DNA from: Burkholderiales bacterium
GTDB taxonomy: Bacteria > Pseudomonadota > Gammaproteobacteria > Burkholderiales > Burkholderiaceae_C
NCBI GenBank assembly: GCA_947452135.1
Contig: CANGBT010000005.1
Span: 1-47,559 of the forward strand
Length of the DNA stretch: 47,559 bases
Direction: 5' to 3'
A program made the position numbers and the translations under genes. A model generated the notes under the pieces. That model was not told the origin of the DNA. It worked only from the letters and a program-made list of their open reading frames with translations, and did no database searches. This document shows, piece after piece, positions 32,399-43,124 of the stretch (its first letter is position 1; every line of letters begins with the position of its first letter).

Positions 32399-33352
32399 TC
32401 AGCCTCCGTCGGGGGTGCTGTCTCGGTCGCCAGCATGGCCGGTAGATGCTGGAGCGCAGGCCGCCGGCAACTGACTCCAACGCCGGTGATGCCAGCTCCA
32501 GAACTGAGGTGAGCGCAGGATCTGCTGCTCGGTCAGGTGGCTGAGCAAGGCCACGTCAGACTCCACCGTTCCGCTGCCGAAAGGCACCGGCGGCTCGATG
32601 GTGAACCGCCAATTGGGCCCCGCCCTCGTCATGACCAGCGGCAGCACGGGCGCTCGAGAAACACGTATCAACTGAGCCGGTCCGGCGGGCATGGGCATCG
32701 CCTTGCCCAGAAAGTTTTGCATCACGCCACGCGCATTGCTCGAGCCCTGATCCAGCATCACCAGAACGATCCGCCCCTGCTTCAGGGCAGACAGAATCTG
32801 CCCGTAGGCTTGGATGCCGCTGTTGGCCAGGATGCCCTGAATGCCATATTGCTCCAGCCCGGCTTGCAGGAAGTTCGAAGACATCATCTTGGCCCGCCGG
32901 TACACGACGCTGACGTGCCAACCCGCCTCGACGAGCTTGATCAGCGGCAGCGCCATGTTGCCCATGTGGGTCGCCAGAAGCATGGCGCCACGCCCTTGTG
33001 CCATGGCGGCGCGCAGGTGCTCCACGCCATCGAGCTCACAGCGTGCGATGAGGCGCGACGTGTCCTGTCGGCGGTCGAGCATCGACATGATTTCCAGCAC
33101 CGCAGCGTTGTTCACGCGATAGGCCTCGCGCAACAGAACGGCCACCGACGGGTCATCGCTGCGGCGGCCCAGCGCCACCGCGATGTCGCGTTGCAGACTG
33201 TTTCGCAAACGCCCGTCCAGACGGAACTGGATTTCGCCAAGCAAGGTTCCGATCGAGTGGGCTCTGCCAAAACCGGCAGTACGCAGCAGCGAACGCAGGC
33301 CCAGAAACATGAAGCGGCGCCACACACGCCGCGGTTGCCAGCGTCTGCGCAT
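32399..33352 (-). CDS. LpxL/HtrB-type lipid acyltransferase homologue with an altered catalytic motif
   Basis: A 317-residue protein of the lysophospholipid/lipid A late acyltransferase family, with an LLATHMGNMALPLI segment and a later GRIVLVMLDQGSS and PMPAGPAQLIRVSRAPVLPLVM typical of LpxL. In known members the active site reads H-x4-D/E; here His129 is followed at the expected position by Ala134 instead of an acid. It may be inactive as an acyltransferase, use another acid, or bind lipid without catalysis. It starts at ATG 33352, one base overlapping the ABC-transporter stop. An acylation step on the exported lipid is the natural guess, but the missing acid argues for caution. Confidence 0.8.
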   Translation of the reverse strand: MRRRWQPRRVWRRFMFLGLRSLLRTAGFGRAHSIGTLLGEIQFRLDGRLRNSLQRDIAVALGRRSDDPSVAVLLREAYRVNNAAVLEIMSMLDRRQDTSRLIARCELDGVEHLRAAMAQGRGAMLLATHMGNMALPLIKLVEAGWHVSVVYRRAKMMSSNFLQAGLEQYGIQGILANSGIQAYGQILSALKQGRIVLVMLDQGSSNARGVMQNFLGKAMPMPAGPAQLIRVSRAPVLPLVMTRAGPNWRFTIEPPVPFGSGTVESDVALLSHLTEQQILRSPQFWSWHHRRWSQLPAACAPASTGHAGDRDSTPDGG

Positions 33353-35127
33353 CAACCGGGCACCGACAGGTCTTCGGTGTGGCCATGCCGGGGCATCACG
33401 CTGACGTGTCCACCGGCGAGCCGGCAGATCTGGTCGGCGGCCTGGATCAGCAGACCCTGGTGTGCAACGGCCAAGATGGTCAGGCTGCCCTTCAGGTGCG
33501 TGACGGTCTCGATCACCGCCGCCTGCGCTTCAGGGTCGAGGTGGCTGGTGGCCTCATCGAGGATGAGCAGTCGCGGTTCGTGCACCAGCGCGCGGGCGAT
33601 GGCCAGACGCTGGCGCTGACCGCCGGACAACCTGGATCCGCCTTCACCGACGCGCGTGTGCATGCCCTCGGGCATGGCATCGACGAACTCCAGCGCATCG
33701 GCCGCACGCAGGGCGGCGCGTATCTTGTCTTCGCTCAGGCCGACCTCACCGAGCGTCACGTTGTAGGCCACCGACTCGTCGACCATCACCGATTCCTGGG
33801 GCACGTAGCCGATTTGCCGGCGCCACTGGCGCAGGTCCAGATCGGCCATCGGCACGCCGTCGACGAGGATGCGTCCGGCATCGGGCTGCAACAGTCCTAC
33901 CAGCAAGTCGAGCAGCGTGGTCTTGCCCGCGCCGGAGGGACCGACGATCACGGTCAGTTGCTGGGCCGGCACGGTGAAGGATCCGTGTTCGACGATCGCA
34001 CGGTGCTGGTCGCGCCTGAAACACACGTCCTCGAACCTGATGCCCTCGGCGAGCCGCACGGTCTGATCGCCACCGCGAGGTTCGACTTGATCACGGGCGG
34101 CAGCGATGCCATCGCTCAACGACCAGTAGGCGCTCTCGCGCAACACGATCTGCTGGTAGGCGCGCTGCGCCTTCGACAGGTAGCTGACCGTGCGAGCGAG
34201 CAAGAACAGCATCACCAGCACTGCAGCCATCGGCATCTTCAGCACGACCAGACCGAAAAAGAAGCCTGCGGCGACCAGGATCGCCAGCAGCGGCTCCTGC
34301 AAGGCGCTCATGGCCTCCTTGCTGATCACCTGACGGCGCAAGGCGCGGCGCAAAGCACGCGTCTGATCGGCCAGCAACGCATCCATGTGGTCTTCACGGG
34401 CCATCGCCTTGAGTGCCTTGGCGGCGGCCAATTGCCCGCCCATCAACGTGAGGAGCGACTTCAGCAAATCGGTTTGTTGCCGGCCGGCCCGCAACGAACT
34501 TCGAACCAGCGATTGAAGCAACACCAGGATGGCGCCTCCCGCGACGGCAGTGGCAGCGCCCGCCTGCCACGAAATCGCCAAGGCGATGAACAGGAAGATC
34601 AGCGAGTTGAGCAGCATGGCCGCCATCTCGGCGCTGTATTGAAACGCCTCGGACGCACGCTGTGCTTCGGTCGCCACGGCATTGGACAAGCGACCGACCG
34701 ACTGCTGCAGGTAGTGCGACCAGCGCGCCGCGATGACCGAGCGGATCAGCGACAGACGCAAGTCGGTCGCAATATTGGCCACGGTGTAGCCAACTTGCCG
34801 ATTGCCTGCCAGCGTCAGCGCCGCCTTGCTGGCGATCAGAAGGATCGCCAGCATCAGCAACACCGGCGCGCTGGGCTCCAGGCCCACGAACTCGGCCGCG
34901 CGCAAGGCGAACTTCTCCGGCATCGATGGCTCGTGGGTGCCCGTCCGGTTGGCGAAGGACAACATCGACAACAGCATTGACATGCCCAGACCGTCCATCA
35001 GTCCCGCTGCAAACACCGACAGGAGCGCCAGGGCACTGCGTCCCGGGTAGGCGCGCACCAAGGCGGCGATCATCGGCAGGGTGCGATTGTTCGCTGCTGT
35101 CGTGTTGGCGGCGTTGGAAGCGTTCAT
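33352..35127 (-). CDS. MsbA-like lipid ABC exporter (fused membrane and ATPase domains)
   Basis: A 591-residue half-transporter: six membrane helices (about 20-320) and an ATPase domain with Walker A GPSGAGKT (396-403), the signature LSGGQ (500-504) and Walker B LLILDEA (520-526). It resembles lipid exporters such as MsbA. Two copies would form a flippase moving a lipid across the inner membrane. The ATG at 35127 overlaps the kinase stop by four bases; the 40 extra upstream codons are in the kinase gene and are not used. The lipid kinase upstream and the glycosyltransferases downstream suggest the cargo is a modified ceramide; a drug or peptide exporter is the alternative. Confidence 0.83.
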   Translation of the reverse strand: MNASNAANTTAANNRTLPMIAALVRAYPGRSALALLSVFAAGLMDGLGMSMLLSMLSFANRTGTHEPSMPEKFALRAAEFVGLEPSAPVLLMLAILLIASKAALTLAGNRQVGYTVANIATDLRLSLIRSVIAARWSHYLQQSVGRLSNAVATEAQRASEAFQYSAEMAAMLLNSLIFLFIALAISWQAGAATAVAGGAILVLLQSLVRSSLRAGRQQTDLLKSLLTLMGGQLAAAKALKAMAREDHMDALLADQTRALRRALRRQVISKEAMSALQEPLLAILVAAGFFFGLVVLKMPMAAVLVMLFLLARTVSYLSKAQRAYQQIVLRESAYWSLSDGIAAARDQVEPRGGDQTVRLAEGIRFEDVCFRRDQHRAIVEHGSFTVPAQQLTVIVGPSGAGKTTLLDLLVGLLQPDAGRILVDGVPMADLDLRQWRRQIGYVPQESVMVDESVAYNVTLGEVGLSEDKIRAALRAADALEFVDAMPEGMHTRVGEGGSRLSGGQRQRLAIARALVHEPRLLILDEATSHLDPEAQAAVIETVTHLKGSLTILAVAHQGLLIQAADQICRLAGGHVSVMPRHGHTEDLSVPG

Positions 35128-36128
35128 GGACAGACAAAGCGCAGGCGTGGGCCCGCTGTGATGGTGACGGGCCGCGCGGGGTCGGTATCGAAGGCTTCGC
35201 CATCGAGCGAATAGCCGGCCAGACCGCGGACCTGCAATTGCTGACAACGTCCGCTGAGGTAGCCGCTGTCAGCATTCATCGACGCCGAATAACGCCCGGT
35301 CAGCAACCGTGGCAACGAACGCCAGAAGCGCGGCGCCGCGCGGCTGACCGCTGCCATGCGCACATCGCCCTGGCCGCGATCAGCGTAGGGGCCGAACAGA
35401 CCCTTGCGGTGAAGCAGCGTGGACACCAGCAGCAAGCGCACCAGCCCTTGCTGGGTGCCGCAGCCGGGCGCGTCGATCTGCAGTGAAGGGCACACCAGCC
35501 CGGAGCGGCCCAGCAAGGCCTGCACCCCGAGCCGGACCACGTAGCTCGCGGTACTCAGTCCGGTGGCCAGCGTGCTGTGGTCTGAGCGGTGCTGGTGGCA
35601 CTGGCGGATGGCGCTGTCGATCAGCGCCGCCGCAAGAAAGAATCCGTGGCGCGCCGGTGCCGGGGACTGCTCGATGCGCAACGGGCAGCGCTCCTCGATT
35701 GCGGCGTCCCAGCTTCCATCGCGCGCGAGCAGCAGCGCCCGTTTCAGGGTCGCCAGCGCGGTGCTCCCGGGAACCAGATCGGCGGCGGTCAGGTTGCTGC
35801 GACCACCGGGTAGCACCAGCAGATCGGGTGTCCAGGCGCCGGGCGACAAGCGGCACAGCTGATCGACGATGGCGCATACCGTGCCGTCACCGGCCAGCAC
35901 CATCACATGCCGCTGACGGCGCTCTAGGATCGATTCAACCGCAGCGATCGTGGACTCCGGCGCATCGACCACCACGACCTCGGCGCTGTGCTCACGCGCC
36001 AAGGCTGTCGCGTGCGCCGCCAGACCACGCGATGCGCTGAAACTGCGCGGGTTGACGATCAGACACGGCGGCGCGGAGGCCCCGGCGACGATCCCGGCGT
36101 CTGGCGCCACGAGAGCAGACGCGTTCAA
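35124..36128 (-). CDS. Diacylglycerol/ceramide kinase-like lipid kinase (LCB5 family)
   Basis: A 334-residue protein of the DAGK catalytic superfamily. Motifs are the nucleotide site AGDGT (79-83), PGGRSN (107-112) as a variant of PxGTxN, and DGE (309-311) near the C-terminus in GYSLDGEAF. It would phosphorylate a lipid hydroxyl; in Caulobacter a member of this family (CpgB) is a ceramide kinase. It overlaps the desaturase upstream (TTGA, start TTG at 36128) and the ABC transporter downstream (ATGA), so the three are coupled. An alternative start is GTG at 36110. Ceramide kinase is the favoured role; diacylglycerol or undecaprenol kinase activity cannot be excluded. Confidence 0.78.
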   Translation of the reverse strand: MNASALVAPDAGIVAGASAPPCLIVNPRSFSASRGLAAHATALAREHSAEVVVVDAPESTIAAVESILERRQRHVMVLAGDGTVCAIVDQLCRLSPGAWTPDLLVLPGGRSNLTAADLVPGSTALATLKRALLLARDGSWDAAIEERCPLRIEQSPAPARHGFFLAAALIDSAIRQCHQHRSDHSTLATGLSTASYVVRLGVQALLGRSGLVCPSLQIDAPGCGTQQGLVRLLLVSTLLHRKGLFGPYADRGQGDVRMAAVSRAAPRFWRSLPRLLTGRYSASMNADSGYLSGRCQQLQVRGLAGYSLDGEAFDTDPARPVTITAGPRLRFVCP

Positions 36129-37243
36129 GAGCGCCCGGCGCCTTGCGACCAGGCACGCATCGACGAGTGCTCAGGCGAGGTGTTGCTGGCTGAGCGCCAC
36201 AACTGTGCGACGGCGGCAAAGAAGCTGTCGCGGTTGGCGACCCGGTACGGCGCATCAGCCGGCAGACCTGCCATCAGTCGCCGGTGCGCCTCGCCCATCT
36301 GGTGATAGGGCAGGGCCGGAAACATGTGATGCAGCGCGTGGTAGCGCAGCCCGACCGGAAACAGCGCCACCGTGAGCCAGGTCTGCCCGGTGATGTTGAT
36401 CGAGTCGGCGACCTGCTCGTCCATCGTCATGCGCGAGCCGTCGTTGCCGTAGCGGTGCGCCGCCAGGTTGCGAAACCAGTTCAGACCCAGCGTGAAGGCC
36501 AGCAGCGAGTAGCCCATCAGGAAATGCCATGGGCTGATCACCTCTTGCCACAGCAGGCCAGCGATCACCGCCAGGTAGCCGAAGCACAGCGCCTCGACGA
36601 TGAGCAGATGCTGCTCGTCGCGCTCAGGGAAACGCCTGGTGTAGTACGGGTTGGACACCGCGGCCGAGGCACGGGTCAGCACCCACTCGCGCAGCCCCGA
36701 GTGCAGCCAAGACAGCGGCCCCAGCACTCCGAAACGCACCAGCATGAACAGCGGCAGCAGCGGTGCTTGCACCATGTACTTCAAGGTCTCGATCAACGGC
36801 GACGAGGCCAGCGGCAGGTACTCGCCGTCAGCAGGCGTGCCGAACCGCGTGTGGTTGTGGTGACCGGTGTGGTTGCGGTAAACGATCCAGGGCATCAGCA
36901 AGGGAATGCCCACCAGCACATTCCACGCGCGCTTGAACCACACCATCTGGGTGCTGGGCATGTGCACGATCTCATGGATGAAGGTGCCCACACGAAAGAA
37001 CAGCACGGCGGCCACCACGAACGCGGCGATCTGCACCAGGCTCCAAGCCGGGGCCGCGAAGTACAAGACGGTCAGCGCCCAGGCCGCACCTGAACTCAGC
37101 AGCATGTCGACCCAGTAAATGGTCGCAGAGCGGCGAAACAGGTCCGCGATCAGCGCGCGCGCCTCGTCGGGCGACGCGGAGTCGCTGGCTTGCTGGGACG
37201 TGGTGACGGCTTCTGACACGTCGAATGAGGCTGTTGCTGACAC
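36125..37243 (-). CDS. Membrane fatty acid desaturase/hydroxylase of the lipid operon
   Basis: A di-iron membrane protein of about 372 residues with histidine boxes HEIVH, HTGHH and HALHH, plus FRNLAAHRYGN near the fourth helix, and four or more hydrophobic helices. It is the first gene of the 37243-26636 run and overlaps the kinase by four bases. Its position ahead of a ceramide-type kinase suggests a sphingoid-base or acyl-chain desaturase or hydroxylase. The start is uncertain: GTG at 37243 gives a sensible cytoplasmic N-terminus, and the frame extends upstream to 37399 without family-like sequence. Confidence 0.75.
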   Translation of the reverse strand: MSATASFDVSEAVTTSQQASDSASPDEARALIADLFRRSATIYWVDMLLSSGAAWALTVLYFAAPAWSLVQIAAFVVAAVLFFRVGTFIHEIVHMPSTQMVWFKRAWNVLVGIPLLMPWIVYRNHTGHHNHTRFGTPADGEYLPLASSPLIETLKYMVQAPLLPLFMLVRFGVLGPLSWLHSGLREWVLTRASAAVSNPYYTRRFPERDEQHLLIVEALCFGYLAVIAGLLWQEVISPWHFLMGYSLLAFTLGLNWFRNLAAHRYGNDGSRMTMDEQVADSINITGQTWLTVALFPVGLRYHALHHMFPALPYHQMGEAHRRLMAGLPADAPYRVANRDSFFAAVAQLWRSASNTSPEHSSMRAWSQGAGRS

Positions 37244-37461
37244 GGCGGTGCATGAAAAACGCAGGACCGAGAAGGATACCCGCTGCAAGGTGCCGTCCGG
37301 GGTTGCGGCCGCTTGCTGGAAGGCTGATCGGTGAGCCGCCTGGCTCGACCACGGTCTGTCGTGCGGCAGATCACCCGCGGGCCGCAAAATCGACCGCATC
37401 TGTGTTGTTTTGGCTGCCTTCGGGCGCGGCGACTCTGACCCTCTGCTTCCCTGTTCACTCC

Positions 37462-39598
<2,137 letters not shown>

Positions 39599-39602
<4 letters not shown>

Positions 39603-40267
39603 CCGACGAAGGCGCGGTGCGCCGCGAACTCGTGGCCGCCCAACGCCGGCTCGATGCGCTGGGCCTGAACCGCGGCAGCAGCGGCAACCTGAGCCAGCGC
39701 TTCGGGGGCGGCATGCTGATCACGCCCACCGGCATGGACGCCGACGAACTCGGGCCCGACGATCTGGTGTGGATGGGCGAGGACGGCGATCTGCGCGGCC
39801 ACTGGCAGCCGTCGTCCGAATGGCATTTCCACCGGTCGCTCTATGCGCAGCGCCCCGAGCTCCACGCCATCGTGCACACGCACTCCGTGCACGCCACGGC
39901 GCTGGCCTGCCTGCGGCGCGATCTGCCAAGCTTTCATTACATGGTCGCGGTGGCGGGGGGCGATTCGGTGCGCTGCGCGCCGTACCGGCTGTTCGGCACC
40001 GAAGCGTTGTCGGCGGTCGTGAGCGAGGCAATGCGCGATCGGCTCGCCTGCCTGATGGCCAATCACGGCCTGGTCGCTGCGGGCAGCTCGCTGGCGCAAG
40101 CCATGAAGGTCGCGCAGGAAATCGAATCGCTGTGCGAGATGTTCCTCAAGGCGCTCGCCGTGGGCGAACCGGCCTTGCTGGGTGCCGCCGAGATGGCCGA
40201 GGTGATCGAGCGCTTTCGCAGCTACGTCAAAACGCCGCGGCGTAGCGGGCCATCTCCCACGGGCTGA
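39599..40267 (+). CDS. Class II aldolase (FucA-like, probable methylthioribulose-1-phosphate aldolase)
   Basis: A 222-residue zinc aldolase of the FucA/RhaD/AraD family with LITPTGM, PSSEWHFH (the catalytic Glu), the metal ligands in HTHSVHATAL, and NHGLVAAG. It is closer to L-fuculose-phosphate aldolase than to the dehydratase MtnB in its HYMVAVAGGDSVRCAPY region. Its coupling to mtnA points to an Ald2-type enzyme that splits methylthioribulose 1-phosphate to DHAP and methylthioacetaldehyde (the DHAP shunt). MtnB is the main alternative, but no mtnC or mtnD follows. Its 3' end overlaps the glutamine-synthetase-like gene by 41 bases in convergent orientation. Confidence 0.8.
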
Positions 40268-41597
40268 CGTGTCGGGCGTACTCGGTCCATTCGGCGCGCT
40301 TGAGCCGGATGAATTCGCCGGCCAGCGTGTCGCCCAGCGCGGCGCAGATCACCGGGCTGGCTTCGAGCGCGTCGAGGGCCGCACTCAGGCTTTGCGGCAG
40401 CTGCGCGATCCCGCGCGCTTGCAGCTGAGCCGCAGAACACTCGAACAGGTCGTCGGTGCACGCGCTGCCCGGATCAAGCTGGCGGTCAATGCCATCGAGC
40501 CCGGCAGCGATCAGCGCCGCGGTGGCCAGATACGGATTGGCTGAGGCATCCGGCACGCGCCACTCGAAGCGCCCGGGCAGCGTGCGAACCAGCGCGGTGC
40601 GGTTGTTCGGCCCGTGCGTCACGCACGCCGGCGCCCACGTCGTGCCGGTGATCGAGTCGCCCACCGTGAGCCGCTTGTAGCTGTTGACCGTGGGCGCGCC
40701 GATCGCGGTGAGCGCGGCCGCGTGGTGCAGCACCCCGGCGATGAAGTGCCGGCCCAGCGGCGACAGGTCTTGTTCGGCGTCGTTGAACACGCAGGTGGCG
40801 GCTTGCGTGGCGCCGGGTTCGCTCCACAGCGACACATGGAAGTGCATGCCGCTGCCGGGCTGGTTGGCGAACGGCTTGGGCATCATCGAAAACACCATGC
40901 CGCGCTCTTCGGCCAGCGTGTGCGCGGCCATCTTGAACAGCATCAGGTGGTCGGCGCTGGTGAGCGCGTCGGCGTGATGAAAGTTCAGCTCGTACTGGCC
41001 GTGGGCGTCTTCGTGGTCGATCTGGAACACGTCGAGCCCGCAGCGCGTGAGGCCGTCGGCCAGCGAGTGCAAAAACTCGCGCTGGCGCGGCAGGCTCTTG
41101 AGGTCGTACGACGGCTTGTCGAGCCGGTCGAACGCGTCAGCAGGCTCGAAGCCACCCTCGGTGCGGCGCAGCAGAAAAAACTCGGGCTCGATACCGGTGC
41201 GCAGCGTCCAGCCACGTTCGGCCAAGCGGGCCACTTGCCGGCGCAGCACCTGGCGCGGGCAGGCGTCGAACGGCAAACCGGCCACGTAACCGTCGCACAC
41301 CACGCGGGCGATGCCGGGCAGCCAGGGCAGGGCGCAGGTGCTGTCGATCTGCCCACGGCCGTAGTACTCGGCGCGCGGCCCGGTGCGTGGCAGCCCGGTG
41401 CCCCAGATCGACGGGCCGGCGAAGCCCACACCTTCGCTCATCAGCAGCTCGAGCTGGTTCAGGGGCACCAGCTTGCCGCGTGCCACGCCGTGCACGTCGG
41501 TGAACTGCGCGAGCAGGCTGTGAACACCGGCAGCGGCCAGTTGCTCGATCAGCGCCGACGGGCTGGTGCCAGACACAGGGGGTTCAGCGCGGGTCAT
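40227..41597 (-). CDS. Glutamine synthetase-like gamma-glutamylpolyamine synthetase
   Basis: A 456-residue GS-family ligase with EPEFFLL, NQPGSGMHFHVSL, PNNRTALVR and FEWRVPDASANPYL, which carry the metal, glutamate and ATP sites. It lacks the adenylylation-loop Tyr region of GlnA. The potGHI-porin-aldehyde dehydrogenase context points to PuuA-type ligation of glutamate to putrescine or spermidine; gamma-glutamylmethylamide or similar amine ligation is possible. It is the last gene of the operon, 31 bases after the dehydrogenase stop. Confidence 0.85.
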   Translation of the reverse strand: MTRAEPPVSGTSPSALIEQLAAAGVHSLLAQFTDVHGVARGKLVPLNQLELLMSEGVGFAGPSIWGTGLPRTGPRAEYYGRGQIDSTCALPWLPGIARVVCDGYVAGLPFDACPRQVLRRQVARLAERGWTLRTGIEPEFFLLRRTEGGFEPADAFDRLDKPSYDLKSLPRQREFLHSLADGLTRCGLDVFQIDHEDAHGQYELNFHHADALTSADHLMLFKMAAHTLAEERGMVFSMMPKPFANQPGSGMHFHVSLWSEPGATQAATCVFNDAEQDLSPLGRHFIAGVLHHAAALTAIGAPTVNSYKRLTVGDSITGTTWAPACVTHGPNNRTALVRTLPGRFEWRVPDASANPYLATAALIAAGLDGIDRQLDPGSACTDDLFECSAAQLQARGIAQLPQSLSAALDALEASPVICAALGDTLAGEFIRLKRAEWTEYARHVSPWEMARYAAAF

Positions 41598-41628
41598 GGG
41601 TTTTCGGTCTGGCCTGGGTGCCGGGGCA

Positions 41629-43122
41629 TCAGTCGATGCGCATCCAGGTGGTTTTCAGCTCGGTGTACTTGTCCAGGGCGTGCAGCGACTTGTCGCGGCC
41701 GTTGCCGCTTTGCTTGTAGCCGCCAAAGGGCACGGTGATGTCGTCTTCGTCGTACTGGTTGACCTGTACCGTGCCGGCGCGCAGCGCGCGAGACACGCGG
41801 TGCGCCCGATCGAACTGGTGGCTCCACACGCTGGCCTGCAAGCCGTACGGCGAATCATTGGCCATGGCGATGGCCTCGGCCTCGGTGGAAAAGCGCAGCA
41901 CCGAGATCACCGGGCCGAAGATCTCTTCCCGCGCGATGCGCATGTGGTTGTTGACGCCTTCGAACACGGTGGGCTCGACGTAGAACCCGCCGGATTCCGA
42001 GCGCGCCTGATGTCCGCCGCACAGCAGCCGGGCGCCCTCGGCGCGACCAACGTCGATGTAACCAAGCACGGTACGCAGCTGGTTGTCATCGACCAGCGCA
42101 CCCATGGCGGTGGCGGGGTCGAGCGGGTCGGCGGGCTGGTACTTGGGGGCCTGCGCCTTGAGCACTTCGATGAACTGGTCTGCCACAGCCTCGTGAACCA
42201 TCACCCGCGTGGGCGCATTGCAGCTTTCGCCCTGGTTGAAGAACACGCTGCCGGCGGCGGTGCGCGCGGCCCGCGCGATGTCGTTGTAGTCGTCGAACAC
42301 CAGAAAAGCCGACTTGCCGCCGAGTTCGTTGTAGACGCGCTTGAGGTTGCTGCGGCCCGCGTACTCGAGCATCTTGCGGCCCACGCGGGTGCTGCCAGTG
42401 AAGCCGATGGCATCCACGTCCATGTGCAGCGCCAGCGCCTCGCCGGCCTCATGGCCGTAGCCGGGCACGACGTTGAACACGCCTTCGGGCAAGCCGGCTT
42501 CGATCGCCAGTTCGGCCAGCCGCAGCGCGGTGAGCGGGGCTTTCTCGCTGGGCTTGAGCACCACGCTGTTGCCCGCCGCCAGCGCGGGGCCCAGCTTCCA
42601 GGCGGTCATCAGCAGCGGGTAGTTCCACGGCACGATGGCGCCAACCACGCCCATGGGCTCACGGGTGATGAGCGCCAGCGCGCTGCGCGCCGTGGGGGCG
42701 ACCTCGTCGTAGATCTTGTCGATGGCCTCGCCGTACCAGGCGATACAGCGCGCGCTCGAGGGCACATCGACGCTCAGGCTGTCGCCGATGGGCTTGCCCA
42801 TGTCGAGCGTTTCGAGCAGCGCCAGCTCATCCTTGGCGGCGAGGATTTTTTCGGCAAAGCGCACCAGGATCTTCTTGCGCACGGCCGGCGGCTTGTGCGC
42901 CCAGCGGCCGTCATCGAACGCGCGCCGCGCCGATGCCACGGCCGCATCGATGTCTGCAGTCTTGCCACGCGCGACCTGCGCGATGGTGCGCCCGTCGATC
43001 GGCGAGACGCAGCCGAAGGTCTCGCCGGCGGCGCTGTCGCTGCGCCTGCCGTCGATGATCAGCCGGCCGTCGGGGCGGCACCCGGCGGCCAAGGCGTGCC
43101 AGTCGCGCACAGCGGAGCTCAT
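41629..43122 (-). CDS. NAD(P)-dependent aldehyde dehydrogenase (PuuC-like)
   Basis: A 497-residue aldehyde dehydrogenase with PWNYPL, the cofactor loop FTGSTRVG, the general base Glu266 in ELGGKS and the nucleophile Cys301 in FNQGESCNAP. It would oxidise gamma-glutamyl-gamma-aminobutyraldehyde in the polyamine pathway. The ATG at 43122 lies two bases after the porin stop; the frame extends upstream into the porin gene. The oxidase or aminotransferase that would make the aldehyde is not in the window. Confidence 0.87.
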   Translation of the reverse strand: MSSAVRDWHALAAGCRPDGRLIIDGRRSDSAAGETFGCVSPIDGRTIAQVARGKTADIDAAVASARRAFDDGRWAHKPPAVRKKILVRFAEKILAAKDELALLETLDMGKPIGDSLSVDVPSSARCIAWYGEAIDKIYDEVAPTARSALALITREPMGVVGAIVPWNYPLLMTAWKLGPALAAGNSVVLKPSEKAPLTALRLAELAIEAGLPEGVFNVVPGYGHEAGEALALHMDVDAIGFTGSTRVGRKMLEYAGRSNLKRVYNELGGKSAFLVFDDYNDIARAARTAAGSVFFNQGESCNAPTRVMVHEAVADQFIEVLKAQAPKYQPADPLDPATAMGALVDDNQLRTVLGYIDVGRAEGARLLCGGHQARSESGGFYVEPTVFEGVNNHMRIAREEIFGPVISVLRFSTEAEAIAMANDSPYGLQASVWSHQFDRAHRVSRALRAGTVQVNQYDEDDITVPFGGYKQSGNGRDKSLHALDKYTELKTTWMRID

Positions 43123-43124
43123 CG

